DNA of 64,000 bases from contig NC_133472.1 of NCBI RefSeq assembly GCF_025370935.1, positions 8,065,452 through 8,129,451 on the forward strand, read 5' to 3'. Position numbers and translations under genes: made by a program. The notes under the pieces are model-generated. The model was not told where the DNA came from. It ran no database searches and was given only the letters and a program-made list of their open reading frames with translations. Shown here in pieces: positions 22,769 to 34,779 of the stretch; the stretch's first letter is position 1, and the number at the start of each line of letters is the position of its first letter. This DNA comes from Choristoneura fumiferana (lineage: Eukaryota; Arthropoda; Insecta; Lepidoptera; Tortricidae).

Positions 22769-23000
22769 GATACTAGCTTTTGCCCGCGGCTCCGCCCGCG
22801 TAGTATTCGGTTATCGCGCGCTGTACCCTCGGGAACTGTGCATTTTTCCGGGATAAAAAGTAGCCTATGTCACTTTCGGGCCCATAAACTATCTTTATGC
22901 CAAAAATCACGTCGATCCGTCGCTCCGTTACGGCGTGAAAGACGGACCAACACACAAACATACAAACACACTTTCGCATTTATAATATTATGTATGGATA
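22769..23000 (+). mobile_element. 'R' repeat, plus-strand copy
   Basis: Starts actagcttttgcccgcggct and ends with tttataatattatgtatgga. It differs from the 22.0-kb copy by small indels and a few substitutions. It abuts the TIR element that begins at 23,013. Confidence 0.75.
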
Positions 23001-23012
23001 TGTGGATGTTAT

Positions 23013-23560
23013 GGACCAAGTGATAAATTGGGCATTTTTCATAATGCCCGCAGGCGTTATGAAAATGACAAATATGAGATGGCAATTTGTGAATAACTAT
23101 TCAAACAATTAAATTGCCCGGGCATTATACATAATGATCACCTATTGGGCAGAGTAATAAAAATATATGCTTCATTACTATTATTTTTAATTTTGACATA
23201 AAATTCCTCCGTTTTTTATGCATTTACCTAAATAAATAAATATCTATCAAAATCTGTAAAGTAAGTGGTTGAATTCAATTCTGCCACTCACCGGCCGCTG
23301 TTGCGGCACGCTCGCTTTGCTCGCTTGGCTCGCGCTTCTTTTGGTCACAGTTGAACCTAACACGCTCCTTCTCGCTGCGTTCATCGTCGCACCTAACTTT
23401 CCGGAAGCAGACTACAGTTGTCCAAAAATCAGTTATAATCAAATTGTCCAACGATCATGTAGCAATATTCATAATGACCAGGCAATACCATAAATAATGA
23501 AGATTAGATAATAATTATCACTTTGCCCGGTATAGCTTACCCTTATTAATCACTTGGTCT
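23013..23560. mobile_element. 548-bp TIR element, 'ggaccaagtgataa' ends
   Basis: The left end ggaccaagtgataa is mirrored by ttaatcacttggtct at the right end. Interior features: aatgcccg/cgggcatt palindromic words at the left and right, a GC-rich block (tgcggcacgctcgctttgct) and acgatcatgtagcaatatt. The right ~220 bp recur at 46,792-47,012. No transposase frame is present. Confidence 0.6.
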
Positions 23561-24287
23561 ATAAGAGATAGGTACACCTTTTGTAATGACAGTATAATGT
23601 TTTTATTGCGTATTTAACTTAAAAGTCTAAGTCGCGTATTAAATTTTTTGACTGCTTCAAGGATTTTATATTATTTGATATTATTTAGTTCAGCTTGATA
23701 CCTCTATGCGTTGCGGAGAAAAAGGGTATTGACAGACCGACAGACAGACAGACGGAGAAGAAAGTGATGCTATAAGGGTTCTATCTATTTTCCTTTTTGT
23801 GGTGCTGAAGAAAAGTAGAAATCCGTTAAACTTAACTTTTTTCATATGTAGAAAACGTACATAGTTCTGTGATAGATGCGCAATTTTATGTAATAACACT
23901 CAACATTACGAAGTGTAAATACAGGTTTTTCAACATTTTGTAAAAGTATTTCCGTAAAACTAGTCATTTAAAGCAAGATTGTATTCGTAAATCTGCGATT
24001 CGTGAAAACTGATGACGGGAAAGCTGAATAAAATCCATGATAAAATTAATACTAAGCATGGTTTTTGCGTTATGATATACGTTTGAAAGCACAAAACACA
24101 CGCGTTGCTCTACAAAAAGATTATTATGACTTCCGCAATTTTATTAGCAAAAAAAATCATGTTCCTTTCGCCTATGCATTGCGTGAATTTCCAATTAAAA
24201 CCTTTCCGATTCAACTTTTCAGCGTGAAGCCAATACACGAATAGGTACTTAACTAGAAAGCGAATGCTGCTCAATCAGGTATAAAAA
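23561..24287. other. Intergenic stretch with a GACAGACAG-type fragment
   Basis: The segment 23,700-23,800 (gacagaccgacagacagaca, taagggttcta) is a decayed piece of the repeats with tetranucleotide GACA runs. The rest is not recognised. Confidence 0.35.
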
Positions 24288-24745
24288 CTTTTTTTTCACT
24301 TCTCATGCTCGTAAAGTTCGTGTTTATGCTGGATCTAGGCGACATAAAAATACTTTTTATGCTCTAGTGCATAAAGTAAAATCTTCGTCTAAGACCATGC
24401 CAATCAGGCCTCAGCAAACAACCACAAACAAAAAAGTTTCTATATATTTTTTTAATAATTTTTAATCTGTATAAAATAAATTAAAATAAACCAAGAAAAC
24501 TAAATATTTATAATAATTTAGCAATGCATGAAAAATAAAAGGTACCCAGTAAGAGAACAATGTTTCCACTGTTCTTATTTCATCTCCTCGCAATCGAAGT
24601 GAAAAGCAGTGTAAAACTTGAGCATTAAACCTATTTTCCCCTCGACGTGTCTATCCACCCTCGCCGTACAGGCTCGAGTGGCTATATGAACGTCTCAGGT
24701 AAAATGGCTCGTTTTATGCCCTTGTTGTACAATCTACTATTATAA
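24288..24745 (+). repeat. 'Q' repeat, second copy
   Basis: Collinear with 20,085-20,570, including cacttctcatgctcgtaaag, tgctggatctaggcgacata, ttcgtctaagacca, cgaagtgaaaagcag, tatgaacgtctcagg and cttgttgtacaatctactat. It has an insertion-like extra piece near 24,640 (tgtctatccaccctcgccgt). Confidence 0.65.
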
Positions 24746-24779
24746 CAATGTTCTGTTTGATAACATAAATCCTAATAAA

Positions 24780-24880
24780 GGCCGCCTTACACATTGCTCG
24801 TTACTAGCATGCTAACAAGCATGCTTATAAGCATGCTAGTACCTGAATTACCAGTATGCCACCAAAAAGCATGCTTTTTT
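24780..24880. repeat. Fragment of the 'agcatgct' TIR element
   Basis: The words ggccgccttacacat, ctcgttactagcatgct, agcatgcttataagcatgct and aaaagcatgctttttt are shared with the 29,576-29,982 element and its duplicates. It is clustered with near-palindromic agcatgct words. Confidence 0.5.
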
Positions 24881-25351
24881 ATTTCATCAGTTATTTAAAT
24901 ATTAATTATTATTTTAATTCATTACTTAGACTCTATATTTGCATAATATCATAAAATATATACTATAAAACAACATATAAATGAGAAAAAAACAATTATT
25001 GGTGACCATTCTACAGATCAGGACTCCACTTTGTAACGTGTTTAGAGTAAAATTATTATTTATACAGTGAATGTATTTTATTTGTGTTTATGTATTCCGT
25101 TTAAGAACAGTTTTATGGCATACATACAACTCATGAATATCCAAATATAATGCCCTTTAGATTTATTCCAAAGGAAAAATCTCCACTTTGTTACTTTTTA
25201 GTCCTTTTCGTTAGACATTTTTAGCGTCTTTCATCTAGAGTATGGTTATTTTAATTTATTTATTTAAATTAAAGGTTATTAAATATGAATCAGTTTCATT
25301 ATGCATCCTTATTCTAAATAAGAAATTAAGAAAAAATACATTTCCGCAACA

Positions 25352-25620
25352 AATTTTGCAGGTGGTAGAACCTTGTGCAAGGTCCGCCCAGATTGCTACC
25401 ACCATCTTGCTCACTAATCCTGCCGTGAAGCAGTAGTGTTTCGGCGTGGAGAGCAAGACAGCCGGAGAAATTACTGGCACTTGAGGTATCCCATCTTAGG
25501 CCTCTAGGTTGACAACGCATCTGCAATACCCCTGGTGTTGCAGATGTTTATGGGCGGTGGTGATCTCTTACCATTAGGAGACCCACTTGCTCGTTTGCCA
25601 TCCAGTCAAATAAAAAAAAG
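25352..25620 (+). mobile_element. Poly-A tailed interspersed repeat, plus-strand copy
   Basis: Starts near tgcaggtggtagaaccttg, ends tttgccatccagtcaaat followed by an A-rich tail. It is the opposite-orientation counterpart of 4,895-5,150 and slightly longer, including the gaagcagtagtgtttcgg block missing from that copy. Confidence 0.65.
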
Positions 25621-25629
25621 AAAAATTGA

Positions 25630-25725
25630 TAGTCCCTGAGCAAAGCCGCGGATGGACAGACAGACATACATGGCGAAACTATAAAGGTTCCGTTTTTGCT
25701 ATTTTGGCTACGGAACCCTAAAAAG
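25630..25725 (+). repeat. Fragment of the GGTTCCG...GGAACCCTA repeat
   Basis: It contains gagcaaagccgcggatgg, a gacagacagacat run, ggcgaaactataaaggttcc and ggctacggaaccctaaaaag. Fuller copies are at 45,276-45,820 and 46,530-46,795. Confidence 0.6.
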
Positions 25726-26404
25726 CTGCTCTGGTGTGAAATACTGCAGTAAACTGCTGATCATGAGCCTCAGGCTTCTTCCCAGAGCGATGAGTTCCTG
25801 CAAACAAACATTTGCAAGCAAAGTCAGTCACCAGAACGGCATGTTTTGATTCAGAAATATCGTGACATGATCTCATAATATGGGTTTTGTATTACATTTA
25901 CATTATAATGTATCCTTTCAGCTAAATTGCACTCCGTAGTTAATTAATTGACTAAGAAGTTTTACCGCAAGTGCTCTAGGCGTGTACGAAGAAAATAGAA
26001 CAACGCAGGGTATATTTTGCTACATCTGCACAGGAAATATTTCTTATGCTAGAAAATCTACGGACCTCTATTATTCTAGCTTAGAGATTGATACAATTTC
26101 TTAAATAAGAACTAAATACTTAGCATCTACTTAGGTATGTAAAATTTAACGTCTTTCATTTCATTACGAGTTTTCCATAAAGCCGTTTATTTGTATTGTT
26201 CCGTCAGTTGCAAGATTTATGATATTACTATTAATGAATTATTAGGTAATTTATTAATTATTAATTTTTCCTTTTCTTAATAAAAATGTTTCATTTTATT
26301 TAGTAGCTACTTGGATATACCTAGCATTACTCTATTAGCTAGCATACGTGACGAACACTGACCAACAAGACACAGACAAGATACAGACCTTGCCTAGTTT
26401 GTGA

Positions 26405-26525
26405 GTCGGGATTCAACTTATTTAATTGTGCTATGTTTAACCTAAGTTTTCTTTTTCTTTGTAATTGTTTATTTCCTCTCTTGTGCAATTTTGTCTTACT
26501 GAATAAAGATTTTATTATTATTATA
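26405..26525 (+). repeat. LINE 3' end with (ATT)n tail
   Basis: A T-rich 3'-UTR-like segment ends cttactgaataaagatttta followed by an (att)n run, the pattern of a 5'-truncated LINE. Similar ends are at 54,240-54,395 and 41,165-41,405. Confidence 0.5.
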
Positions 26526-26764
26526 ATTATTATATTCTACGTCGGTACATCCAAAATGAATATGAAATTTCTGTCATATCTGCTGCTGGTTTTTATTCCA
26601 ATAATATTTTTGTTTTGAAATCGGTACTAACTGTGACTGCAAACACGAATTTTCTATTAATTATTATTATACCCAAAATTACTGTTATTTGAGAAATAAA
26701 TAATAAATAAATTGTTATTATGTTATTACAATGCCCAGTAGCACTATCATTATCTCTTTCAAAC

Positions 26765-26960
26765 AAGTTTGACCATTTTACAAGATTTATTTAACTTGAC
26801 CTTTTTGTTTTTGTTGGGTCAAATCTTGTAAGTAAATTTATTTTGACCCACTTCCAGGGTTCAGATAGACCTAAAATTTAGTGCCCATAAATGTAGGTTG
26901 GACGACAAAGCAAGTACAGTCAACGAGAAGTGCTGTCAGCAAAAAAGCTAGTAAAATGTT
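26765..26960. repeat. 'gggtcaaatcttg' repeat
   Basis: An inverted pair (tttgaccattttacaagatt / gggtcaaatcttgtaagt) is followed by acccacttccag, caagtacagtcaac and a gtcagcaaaaaagct block. The same string of words occurs in the three B units (30,610-30,880; 32,660-32,920; 38,350-38,610) and in short form near 3,520. Confidence 0.55.
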
Positions 26961-27359
26961 TTTTTAACAGCTTATTTTCCTCTTAATTGATTTGACAGTA
27001 TTTCCTTAGTATTCGTTAGGTACCTTTTAATAAGTAAGTTAGAATGACAATGTGCTGCAGATATTTGACATGTATATTTAAATTCCGCAGTGTATGAGCG
27101 AAGTGGTCCGTAAATTTATCATATAGTCTGCCCCGTAGGCCTCATGCATATTCCTACCGAATACGTGTGATGTGAATTGAATAGTACAATTCGATTGCAT
27201 GTTAATACACACGTGACATCAAAGTTATAAGCAAAAATAATTTTATGTGTGTACCTTTTCCAGGACACGTTTTCCGATTTTGTATTTTACTTAAAACACA
27301 TTGAATTAACTCATTCATGTGTTTTATTCAATGAATAATTAAAAGTAAGTACCTACCAA

Positions 27360-27565
27360 TTACCGATATAGCCAAGGTAATCACCCAAAAGAAGTGGAAG
27401 TGGAAGATGGGGAAAGTAATGCAGGATGCCTACACTCAGCATTGGGTGGCTATGGGCTGAAGAAGAAGAGAGAGAGAGACCTACCAATTTTACTCGTCAG
27501 GAATTGGCCTGAAATTGCACCAAATCTGTGGAAGTCAAGAGGAGAGGCATAATTTGTCCAGCAGT
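27360..27565 (+). pseudogene. Decayed RTE-like LINE 3' end
   Basis: The DNA gatatagccaaggtaatcac then aagaagtggaagtgg matches the DIAK-R-I---KW-W region of the reverse-transcriptase C-terminus seen intact at 40,650-40,700. Near 27,527 the word tgtggaagtcaagagg and the following ttgtccagcagtg match the very end of the ORF. Stops and indels break it. It lies exactly at the left border of duplication copy A1. Confidence 0.5.
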
Positions 27566-27574
27566 GTGGCTGTA

Positions 27575-27850
27575 CTTGGCTAGTAAAAAAATAGCAGATT
27601 GTGCAACGAGAGCATAAAACGTTCATATACCCACCCGAGTAGGCACGGCGAGGTTGGATAAAAAGGGGAAATCGGTTCAAATGCTCGAGTTTATTCTGCT
27701 TTTCATATCGATTGCAAGAAAATTAAATAGCAACAGTACAAAAATTGTTCTATTGCTAGGTACTAAATTACGAATAATACTTTTCCACTAGAAGCATATA
27801 AAGTAATTTTATGTCGCCTAATTAGTTCATATTAACGAAACTTTGAACGA
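27575..27850 (-). repeat. 'Q' repeat, minus strand, in A1
   Basis: Minus-strand match to 20,085-20,570 (gtgcaacgagagcataaaac, acgttcatata, ctcgagttta, cttttcatatcgattgcaag). An internal deletion removes the cttagtcttagacgaag block that is retained in A2. Confidence 0.6.
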
Positions 27851-28232
27851 CTTAAGTATGTATAATAATATATAAATCGCTTTTTCGTTCAAAACTTCCG
27901 AACCGAAAATGGCGAAGCATCAGCTAAAAGTAATGCGAAATCGTATTCATTAAGTAAATGTCATAAATCATTGTGTTACGACTTATGTAGTTACGACGCG
28001 ACGCAGATGGATCGTCTCTGGTTTATCCAAAACAAGACCTCTCGTAAGGTTTAAAAGATCTTAAAAATAAAGTGAAGTCCTGAACAAAGTTATGATTCCT
28101 CTTTTACACGTTATTAAATTGAACTTACCTATCTAGATATAATTGCTATTGAGGTATTACTTACTTCATAATCTTAGCTTAGTTAAAAACAGTCAGCTAA
28201 AAAGCGATTCACCATTTTTTAATGATAATGTT

Positions 28233-28381
28233 TATGGTACAGTTAGCATCAAAAGTAGCGGATATTTTTTTTACTCTGTCGATATAACACATTTTTTCAA
28301 ATTCTTATGATGTAAAGTACGTTGCTGTAAAACGACAAAGTATAAAAGTATGCAGCTACTTTTGATGCTGACCGTACTATA
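28233..28381. mobile_element. Palindromic MITE 'ggtacagttagcatcaaaag'
   Basis: The arm tatggtacagttagcatcaa with aaagtagc pairs with gctacttttgatgctgaccg then tacta at the other end. The duplicate in A2 (35,754-35,868) has lost the whole right arm by a 46-bp deletion between two aaaag words, so A1 preserves the ancestral form. Confidence 0.75.
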
Positions 28382-29005
28382 ATGAATTTAAAAGGAAAAC
28401 TATCACGGCTAAGTAGATTTAAAGGTCAACGAGTCGATCAAAATTGAATACTGACGTATCTTAATACCTTACGTACGCGTAGCAAGAAACGTACTTGGTC
28501 GTTTTTTTAAAGCCCGATCGACAATCGCGGGATCAACTGAATAAAGCCTGAAACTTTTACGCCCCAGCTACGATTACCTGCGATCGTCGCGGCTTTTGAT
28601 TTCTGTAGTCATTGCGCGGCCGACACGCTCGCTGCAACGTGGTTATCAGGTAACACGCGCAATGGACAGAGAACGCGTACGCCGCGTCGCCAGTCATGCG
28701 TACTCCGTGTTAGGAGTTACCAATTTTTCGAACAAACAGTTATTTTGATAGAGTAAACTAAAATGCATCGGAATTTTTTTCACTGCAAAATTCATTTCAA
28801 GCGTTGGTAACACAAATATACTTACCTAGTCGTCGTTATTTATTAAAGGATTATATTTTGCCTATTTCTTAACATGTATTCATACATACTTATGTGATTT
28901 GTTTTTATACCAGCAGAACTATTACTATTATTATCAAATACATTGCGACAAAAATCTTAATGGAACATGGCTGACGTTTGCGCGGGGGTGTGAAATTTTG
29001 CGCTC

Positions 29006-29356
29006 GTACAACAAAGGCATCCATGGGCGTTTTCAAAAAAAGTGTACCCTTTCTTTGTTTTTAAATTTTGGAAAAAAAATGTTTTTTCCTACTCAGAATC
29101 AAGAGCACAATCGATTCCGATCGTTTAAAAAAATGTCCCCTTTTGTTTCATACAAAATTTTATGAGTCAGTTTTGTCACGCCCATACTGAGTCTATGAAA
29201 AAAACGACGCAAAACTGTATTTTTTTAATTATCGAAATCGATTGTGCTCTTGATTCTGAGTAGGAAAAACCATATTTTTCCAATATTTCAAAAAAAAGGA
29301 AAGGGTACACTTTTTTTGAAAACGCAGGACAACGCCCATGGATGCCTTTGTTGTAC
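29006..29356. mobile_element. 351-bp palindromic MITE ('tcctactcag' family), A1
   Basis: Outer arms are perfect: gtacaacaaaggcatccatg at the left and its exact reverse complement ending at 29,356. Then gggcgtttt/aaaacgc, gtaccctttc/gaaagggtac, cctactcagaatcaagag and its inverse. It is the same family as 1,321-1,640 with different outer ends. The A2 copy is at 36,762-37,110; a left-truncated copy is at 31,097-31,390. Confidence 0.8.
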
Positions 29357-31098
29357 CTCAATGTCTATACACTGATATAACAATTTAACTTTGAGGATCA
29401 ATAAATTATACAAATTAAAGTTAAGTACTTGAAAATCCACAAAATAAGAGTAGCTCAGTTATGCAAATAAAATCGAACCTTGCATTTTAAGCCCCATGTT
29501 CAGAGGCACCCTGTATTGTATATATTGCACGCAAACCAAGCATTACCACTGCTACTTATATAAGAACAGTAGATAAGGTACTGTTACACATGCTCGTTAC
29601 TAGCACGAAAGCATGCTACTATTACGCAAATACTACCTACTAGCATGTGTGTATATAGGACCCGTACTACTATTAAGCATGTTTTTAGTGGCATACTGGT
29701 AAGCTACTGTTACACATGCTAGTTACTAGCACGAAAGCATGCTACTATTGAGCAAATGTTACCTACTAGCATGTGTGCATAGGACACCTGCTACTACTAA
29801 ACATGCTTTCTTAATGGCTACTGGTACTTCAGGTATTGGCAGCATGTGTAAGGCGGCCTTCTGTATGTCACTAAAAAAGCATGCTTAATAGTAGCACGTG
29901 CCTATATACACATGCTAGTAGGTAGCATTTGCTCAATAGTAGCATGCTTTCGTGCTAGTACAGAGCATCTGTAACAGTACCTATACTGTCTTAAGCGGCA
30001 AACTAAAAAGCACACCGACTTGCGGAATATCTGACTGACATGACTCAATAAGGTTTACCGAATAAAAATGTACGACGAAGATACTCCAGGCTTTCAGTAT
30101 ATCACATAAGTATGCTGGAGTCGTGTAAACACCACTCTATTCTGTGTACTCATTGATGCAAAACAGCTTAACTCAAAATAGTAAACGCGTAAATAAATAC
30201 TCTACAAAGCGGTATCAAGGGTGAGATTGGAACAACATTTAGCGTCCATGTGGACGCTTTCTTTATAAAGATAAGATCTGCATTCGTAATGGAACGCAAC
30301 AGGTTCACTGAGGTTAGAGAATTTCAGCTCCGTTTGAAGGGCCGTAGAGTTTGATTTTAAATGACCCGATTGTTATTTTTGTGTTTCGACGTTTCGAACA
30401 TTGAATATTTTTACTGGGGGTAACGTAGGATGAAGCCCGACCGTAAAACAATTACCAATATTGAACTAACGTAAAAAAATAGTTGAAAATATTATTCGAG
30501 TTTCCGTACCAGAGTTACCTCTAGCTACGCATAACTACTTAGAATGACTAATTTTCTTTTTCTTTTAGATTTTCTTTTTACAAGGTTTTATGTAACTTGC
30601 CTTGTTTGTTTATCTATTTGGGTCAAACCTTGCAAATCAAATTTGGCCCACTTCCAGTAGTCCGATCGACTTGAAATTTGGTAAACTTATGTAAATCTGG
30701 TGACAATACAATAATTTGATAGTGACATCCTGGTAGTCCGGCCAGGATCGTCTCCACAGGACGGAACTCTTCAACGGTTAATGGCATCGACTTGAAATTT
30801 GGTATGCAAATGTAGTTTGGGTGACAATGCAAGTACAGTCAACAAAAAGTACAGTCAGAAAAAAAGCTTGTATTAAAAATGTAATTTTTACCAAAAACTT
30901 ATTTCTTTCAATTGTTAGTTATGGCTAGGTACACGTAGACTAATTTTACTATCTGTGATCATCCGTATTGCAGGCATGTCAAAAAGCAGATGTTTGTTTT
31001 TACAAGCTTTCATTCAACTGTCTGAGACCGAATGATTGAAGTCATAATTAGGTATGTCTGTTGACAGTACAATACAGTATAATTGGCATCGGCTTGAA
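29064..31098 (+). repeat. Tandem unit B1
   Basis: A 2.03-kb unit followed without spacer by B2. The unit starts inside the left arm of the palindromic MITE (aattttggaaaaaa) and ends after ggcatcggcttgaa. Contents: right part of the palindrome, the agcatgct TIR element, a ~600-bp unassigned block, and the gggtcaaa repeat. B1 differs from B2/B3 at several single bases where B2 and B3 agree (for example gtccccttttg versus gtgcccgtttg). Confidence 0.9.
29576..29982. mobile_element. 407-bp TIR element rich in agcatgct, copy in B1
   Basis: Begins aggtactgttac and ends gtaacagtacct. Subterminal blocks (gctagttactagcacgaaag, agcatgctactattgagcaa, tacctactagcatgtg) recur directly and inversely on both sides. 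The centre holds gcagcatgtgtaaggcggcc. Direct and inverted subterminal repeats are typical of hAT-like or other non-autonomous DNA elements; no transposase is present. Further copies: 31,620-32,027 and 37,330-37,737; fragment at 24,780. Confidence 0.75.
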
Positions 31099-33138
31099 TT
31101 TTGGAAAAAAATGTTTTTTCCTACTCAGAATCAAGAGCATAATCGATTCCGATCGTTTAAAAAAATGTGCCCGTTTGTTTCATACAAAATTTTATGAGTC
31201 AGTTTTGTCACGCCCATACTGAGTCTATGAAAAAAACGACGCAAAACTGTATTTTTTTAATTATCGAAATCGATTGTGCTCTTGATTCTGAGTAGGAAAA
31301 ACCATATTTTTTCCAATATTTCAAAAAAAAGGAAAGGGTACTTTTTTTTTTGAAAACGCAGGACAACGCCCATGGATGCCTTTGTTGTACCTCAATGTCT
31401 ATACACAGATATAACAATTTAACTTTGAGGATCAATAAATTATACAAATTAAAATTAAGTACTTGAAAATCCACAAAATAAGAGTAGCTCAGTTATGCAA
31501 ATAAAATAGAACCTTGCATTTTAAGCCCCATGTTCAGAGGCACCTTGTATTGTACTGTATTGTATATATTGCACGCAAACCAAACATTACCACTGCTACT
31601 TATATAAGAACAGTAGATAAGGTACTGTTACACGTGCTAGTTACTAGCACGAAAGCATGCTACTATTACGCAAATACTACCTACTAGCATGTGTGTATAT
31701 AGGACCCGTACTACTATTAAGCATGTTTTTAGTGGCATACTGGTAAGCTACTGTTACACATGCTAGTTACTAGCACGAAAGCATGCTACTATTGAACAAA
31801 TGTTACCTACTACCATGTGTGCATAGGACACCTGCTACTACTAAGCATGCTTTCTTAGTGGCATACTGGTACTTCAGGTATTGGCAGCATGTGTAAGGCG
31901 GCCTTCTGTATGTCACTAAAAAAGCATGCTTAATAGTAGCACGTGCCTATATACACATGCTAGTAGGTAGCATTTGCTCAATAGTAGCATGCTTTCGTGC
32001 TAGTACAGAGCATCTGTAACAGTACCTATACTGTCTTAAGCGGCAAACTAAAAAAGCACACCGACTTGCGGAATATCTGACTGCCATGACTCAATAAGGT
32101 TTACCGAATAAAAATGTACGACGAAGATACTCCAGGCTTTCAGTATATCACATAAGTATGCTGGAGTCGTGTAAACACCACTCTATTCTGTGTACTCATT
32201 GATGCAAAACAGCTTAACTCAAAATAGTAAACGCGTAAATAAATACTCTACAAAGCGTATCAAGGGTGAGATTGGAACAACATTTAGCGTCCATGTGGAC
32301 GCTTTCTTTATAAAGATAAGATCTGCATTCGTAATGGAACGCAACAGGTTCACTGAGGTTAGAGAATTTCAGCTCCGTTTGAAGGGCCGTAGAGTTTGAT
32401 TTTAAATGACCCGATTGTTATTCTGTGTTTCGACGTTTCGAACATTGAATATTTTTACTGGGGGTAACGTAGGATGAAGCCCGACCGTAAAACAATTACC
32501 AGTGTTGAACTAACGTAAAAAAATAGTTGAAAATATTATTCGAGTTTCCGTACCAGAGTTACCTCTAGCTACGCATAACTACTTAGAATGACTAATTTTC
32601 TTTTTCTTTTAGATTTCTTTTTACAAGGTTTTATGTAACTTGCCTTGTTTGTTTATCTATTTGGGTCAAACCTTGCAAATCAAATTTGGCCCACTTCCAG
32701 TAGTCCGATTGACTTGAAATTTGGTAAACTTATGTAAATCTGGTGACAATACAATAATTTGATAGTGACATCCTGGTAGTCCGGCCAGGATCGTCTCCAC
32801 AGGACGGAACTCTTCAACGGTTAATGGCATCGACTTGAAATTTGGTATGCAAATGTAGTTTGGGTGACAATGCAAGTACAGTCAACAAAAAGTACAGTCA
32901 GAAAAAAGCTTGTATTAAAAATGTAATTTTTACCAAAAACATTTCTTTCAATTGTTAGTTATGGCTAGGTACACGTAGACTAATTTTACTATCTGTGATC
33001 ATCCGTATTGCAGGCATGTCAAAAAGCAGATGTTTGTTTTTACAAGCTTTCATTCAACTGTCTGAGACTGAATGATTGAAGTCATACTTAGGTATGTTTG
33101 TTGACAGTACAATACAGTATAATCGGCATCGGCTTGAA
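31097..33138 (+). repeat. Tandem unit B2
   Basis: Second copy of the 2-kb unit, directly abutting B1; the junction reads ggcttgaattttgg. It contains a left-truncated palindromic MITE (31,097-31,390) and the TIR element at 31,620-32,027. After 33,138 the sequence continues into unique flank (aacttgttacggatgtg), as after B3 in A2. Confidence 0.9.
31620..32027. mobile_element. agcatgct TIR element, copy in B2
   Basis: Same ends (aggtactgttac / gtaacagtacct) as the B1 copy, with a few substitutions such as cacgtgctag for cacatgctcg near the left end. Confidence 0.75.
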
Positions 33139-34779
33139 ACTTGTTACGGATGTGTAGGACAAGTAAGTACAGTCAAAAAATTACATACAGTCAGGAAAAT
33201 TGCCAAAAACCGCCAATCAATAATCAGCGTAAAATTTGTCGATGTATGTAACCATCCTGTCTGCCACATATACATAGATATTGAAGAAGTAAGTTGGTAT
33301 GAAGTTTTATCAAACAAACGGATACGAAACTAAACCCACAACCGCATTACCCTATACGTCATAATAAATCTATTTCCCGTCATCAGTACAATAGTTTATT
33401 GGCACAGTAAAACATTCGCCCGCTAATATCCAAGTTTGGCACAACTTATGATATCCACTAGTGATTCGCGGAACGAAAACCGGTGTCATCGAAGTTTTCC
33501 GATTAAATGACCACGGTAATAAATGGAAAATGGCCGGCACGCCCCGTCTAACGGCGTGACGGAGTCCGCTAGTGCTGTGATGTTCAATGATTATTTTTAA
33601 GATTCGAGTATGAGTACAAGTGTTATTTTTTTTTCAAGCAGGTAGTGACGGAGATGGTAAGATGACCTGGACACAGAAATGAGTGGCCGATATGGCTCTG
33701 GATAGGGAGATGTGGAGGTCAAGAGGGGGGCCTTTGCCCAGCTGTGGGACATACAAGATGAAGAACTAAAACCTTCAGATACCCCAGCATCCCTTTTATT
33801 TTAAAATAGTTTATGTATATGTAACTCTTTATTGTACAAAAGAAAAGAAACAAAAATACAATTGGTAGAACTTTGAGATGCTTGTAGAAAGACGGACTTA
33901 TACCTTTAAGGGATCTCTACCAGTCAGCCTTTGAGTAGATAATAAAATAGAAATAGTTTATTGTGTTTGTTTTCAAATGCCTTGTTTATAACCTTACCTA
34001 CCTTAATTTACCTTATTTCAAAAAATATTTGTATAGTTTTTTAAATGAGTACCTACATATTATGTATACTTAATTTCTAACTAACACATTGTTATTTGTA
34101 CTTGTCATTACGCTTGCCGTTATCAGAAGATAATGAAACTGACAGAAAAATGGTCAGTAAGTATTAAAATTATCGAAATACAACTCAATTCATCTATTTG
34201 AGATGCAATTTTCCGTCTACTGTACTAGTAGGTACTTTAAATATAGTAGTTATAATTATTTAGCGTTTTTAAATTGATATTTTTTATACATGTTTTTCAA
34301 TGTCTCTTGGATAAATACATAAATAAGTTGCAGGATGATTACAAAAACACATTTACATTGCTCTAGCTCTGTGAACTATTAATTATACATAGTATTACTA
34401 GTTTTATACATACAATCGGTTATTTATATAATACAAATGATGTGTTTACTTTCAAATGCGCTTAAATGATCGTAGTAACCAATTAAGTCCTTTTCGAGTA
34501 CTAGGTATTTGTTTTGCATCGTCCAATGTCGTATTACAAAATGGATATGGCGCTTGTATTGTGGCTCTGGTCGCTCGCCACCTCACTTTTAGGCTAACTG
34601 TAATCGAATGATTTTTATATGGAATCGTGACGAAATGAGATGGTCTGTACGTGAATTTCCTTCAGAGCTTAGTGTCATTAAATCGTATCCGTACACAAGG
34701 ACATAATTATAATAAATTTGGCAGTAGTAGACGACTCAGTGCCTTAGTCGAAAGTCTTTTATAAATGTGTGTTACAGTT
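33139..34779. other. Flank of duplication A1, with LINE scrap
   Basis: Homologous to 38,835-40,493. At 33,640-33,765 (and 39,345-39,470) there is a LINE 3'-end scrap: words for DRDMWRSRGG then tttgcccag.tgggacat. An 85-codon open frame at 33,076-33,333, repeated at 38,772-39,029, is not taken as a gene because it crosses repeat boundaries. The last ~900 bp show many one-base indels compared with A2. Confidence 0.5.

Noticed and set aside
30623..30832. A 69-codon minus-strand gene repeated three times
   Set aside because: It lies in the gggtcaaa dispersed repeat. Its three near-identical copies are just the B units.
33076..33333. A conserved 85-codon gene, repeated at 38,772-39,029
   Set aside because: Conservation is explained by the A1/A2 duplication. 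The frame begins in repeat sequence and has no known motif.
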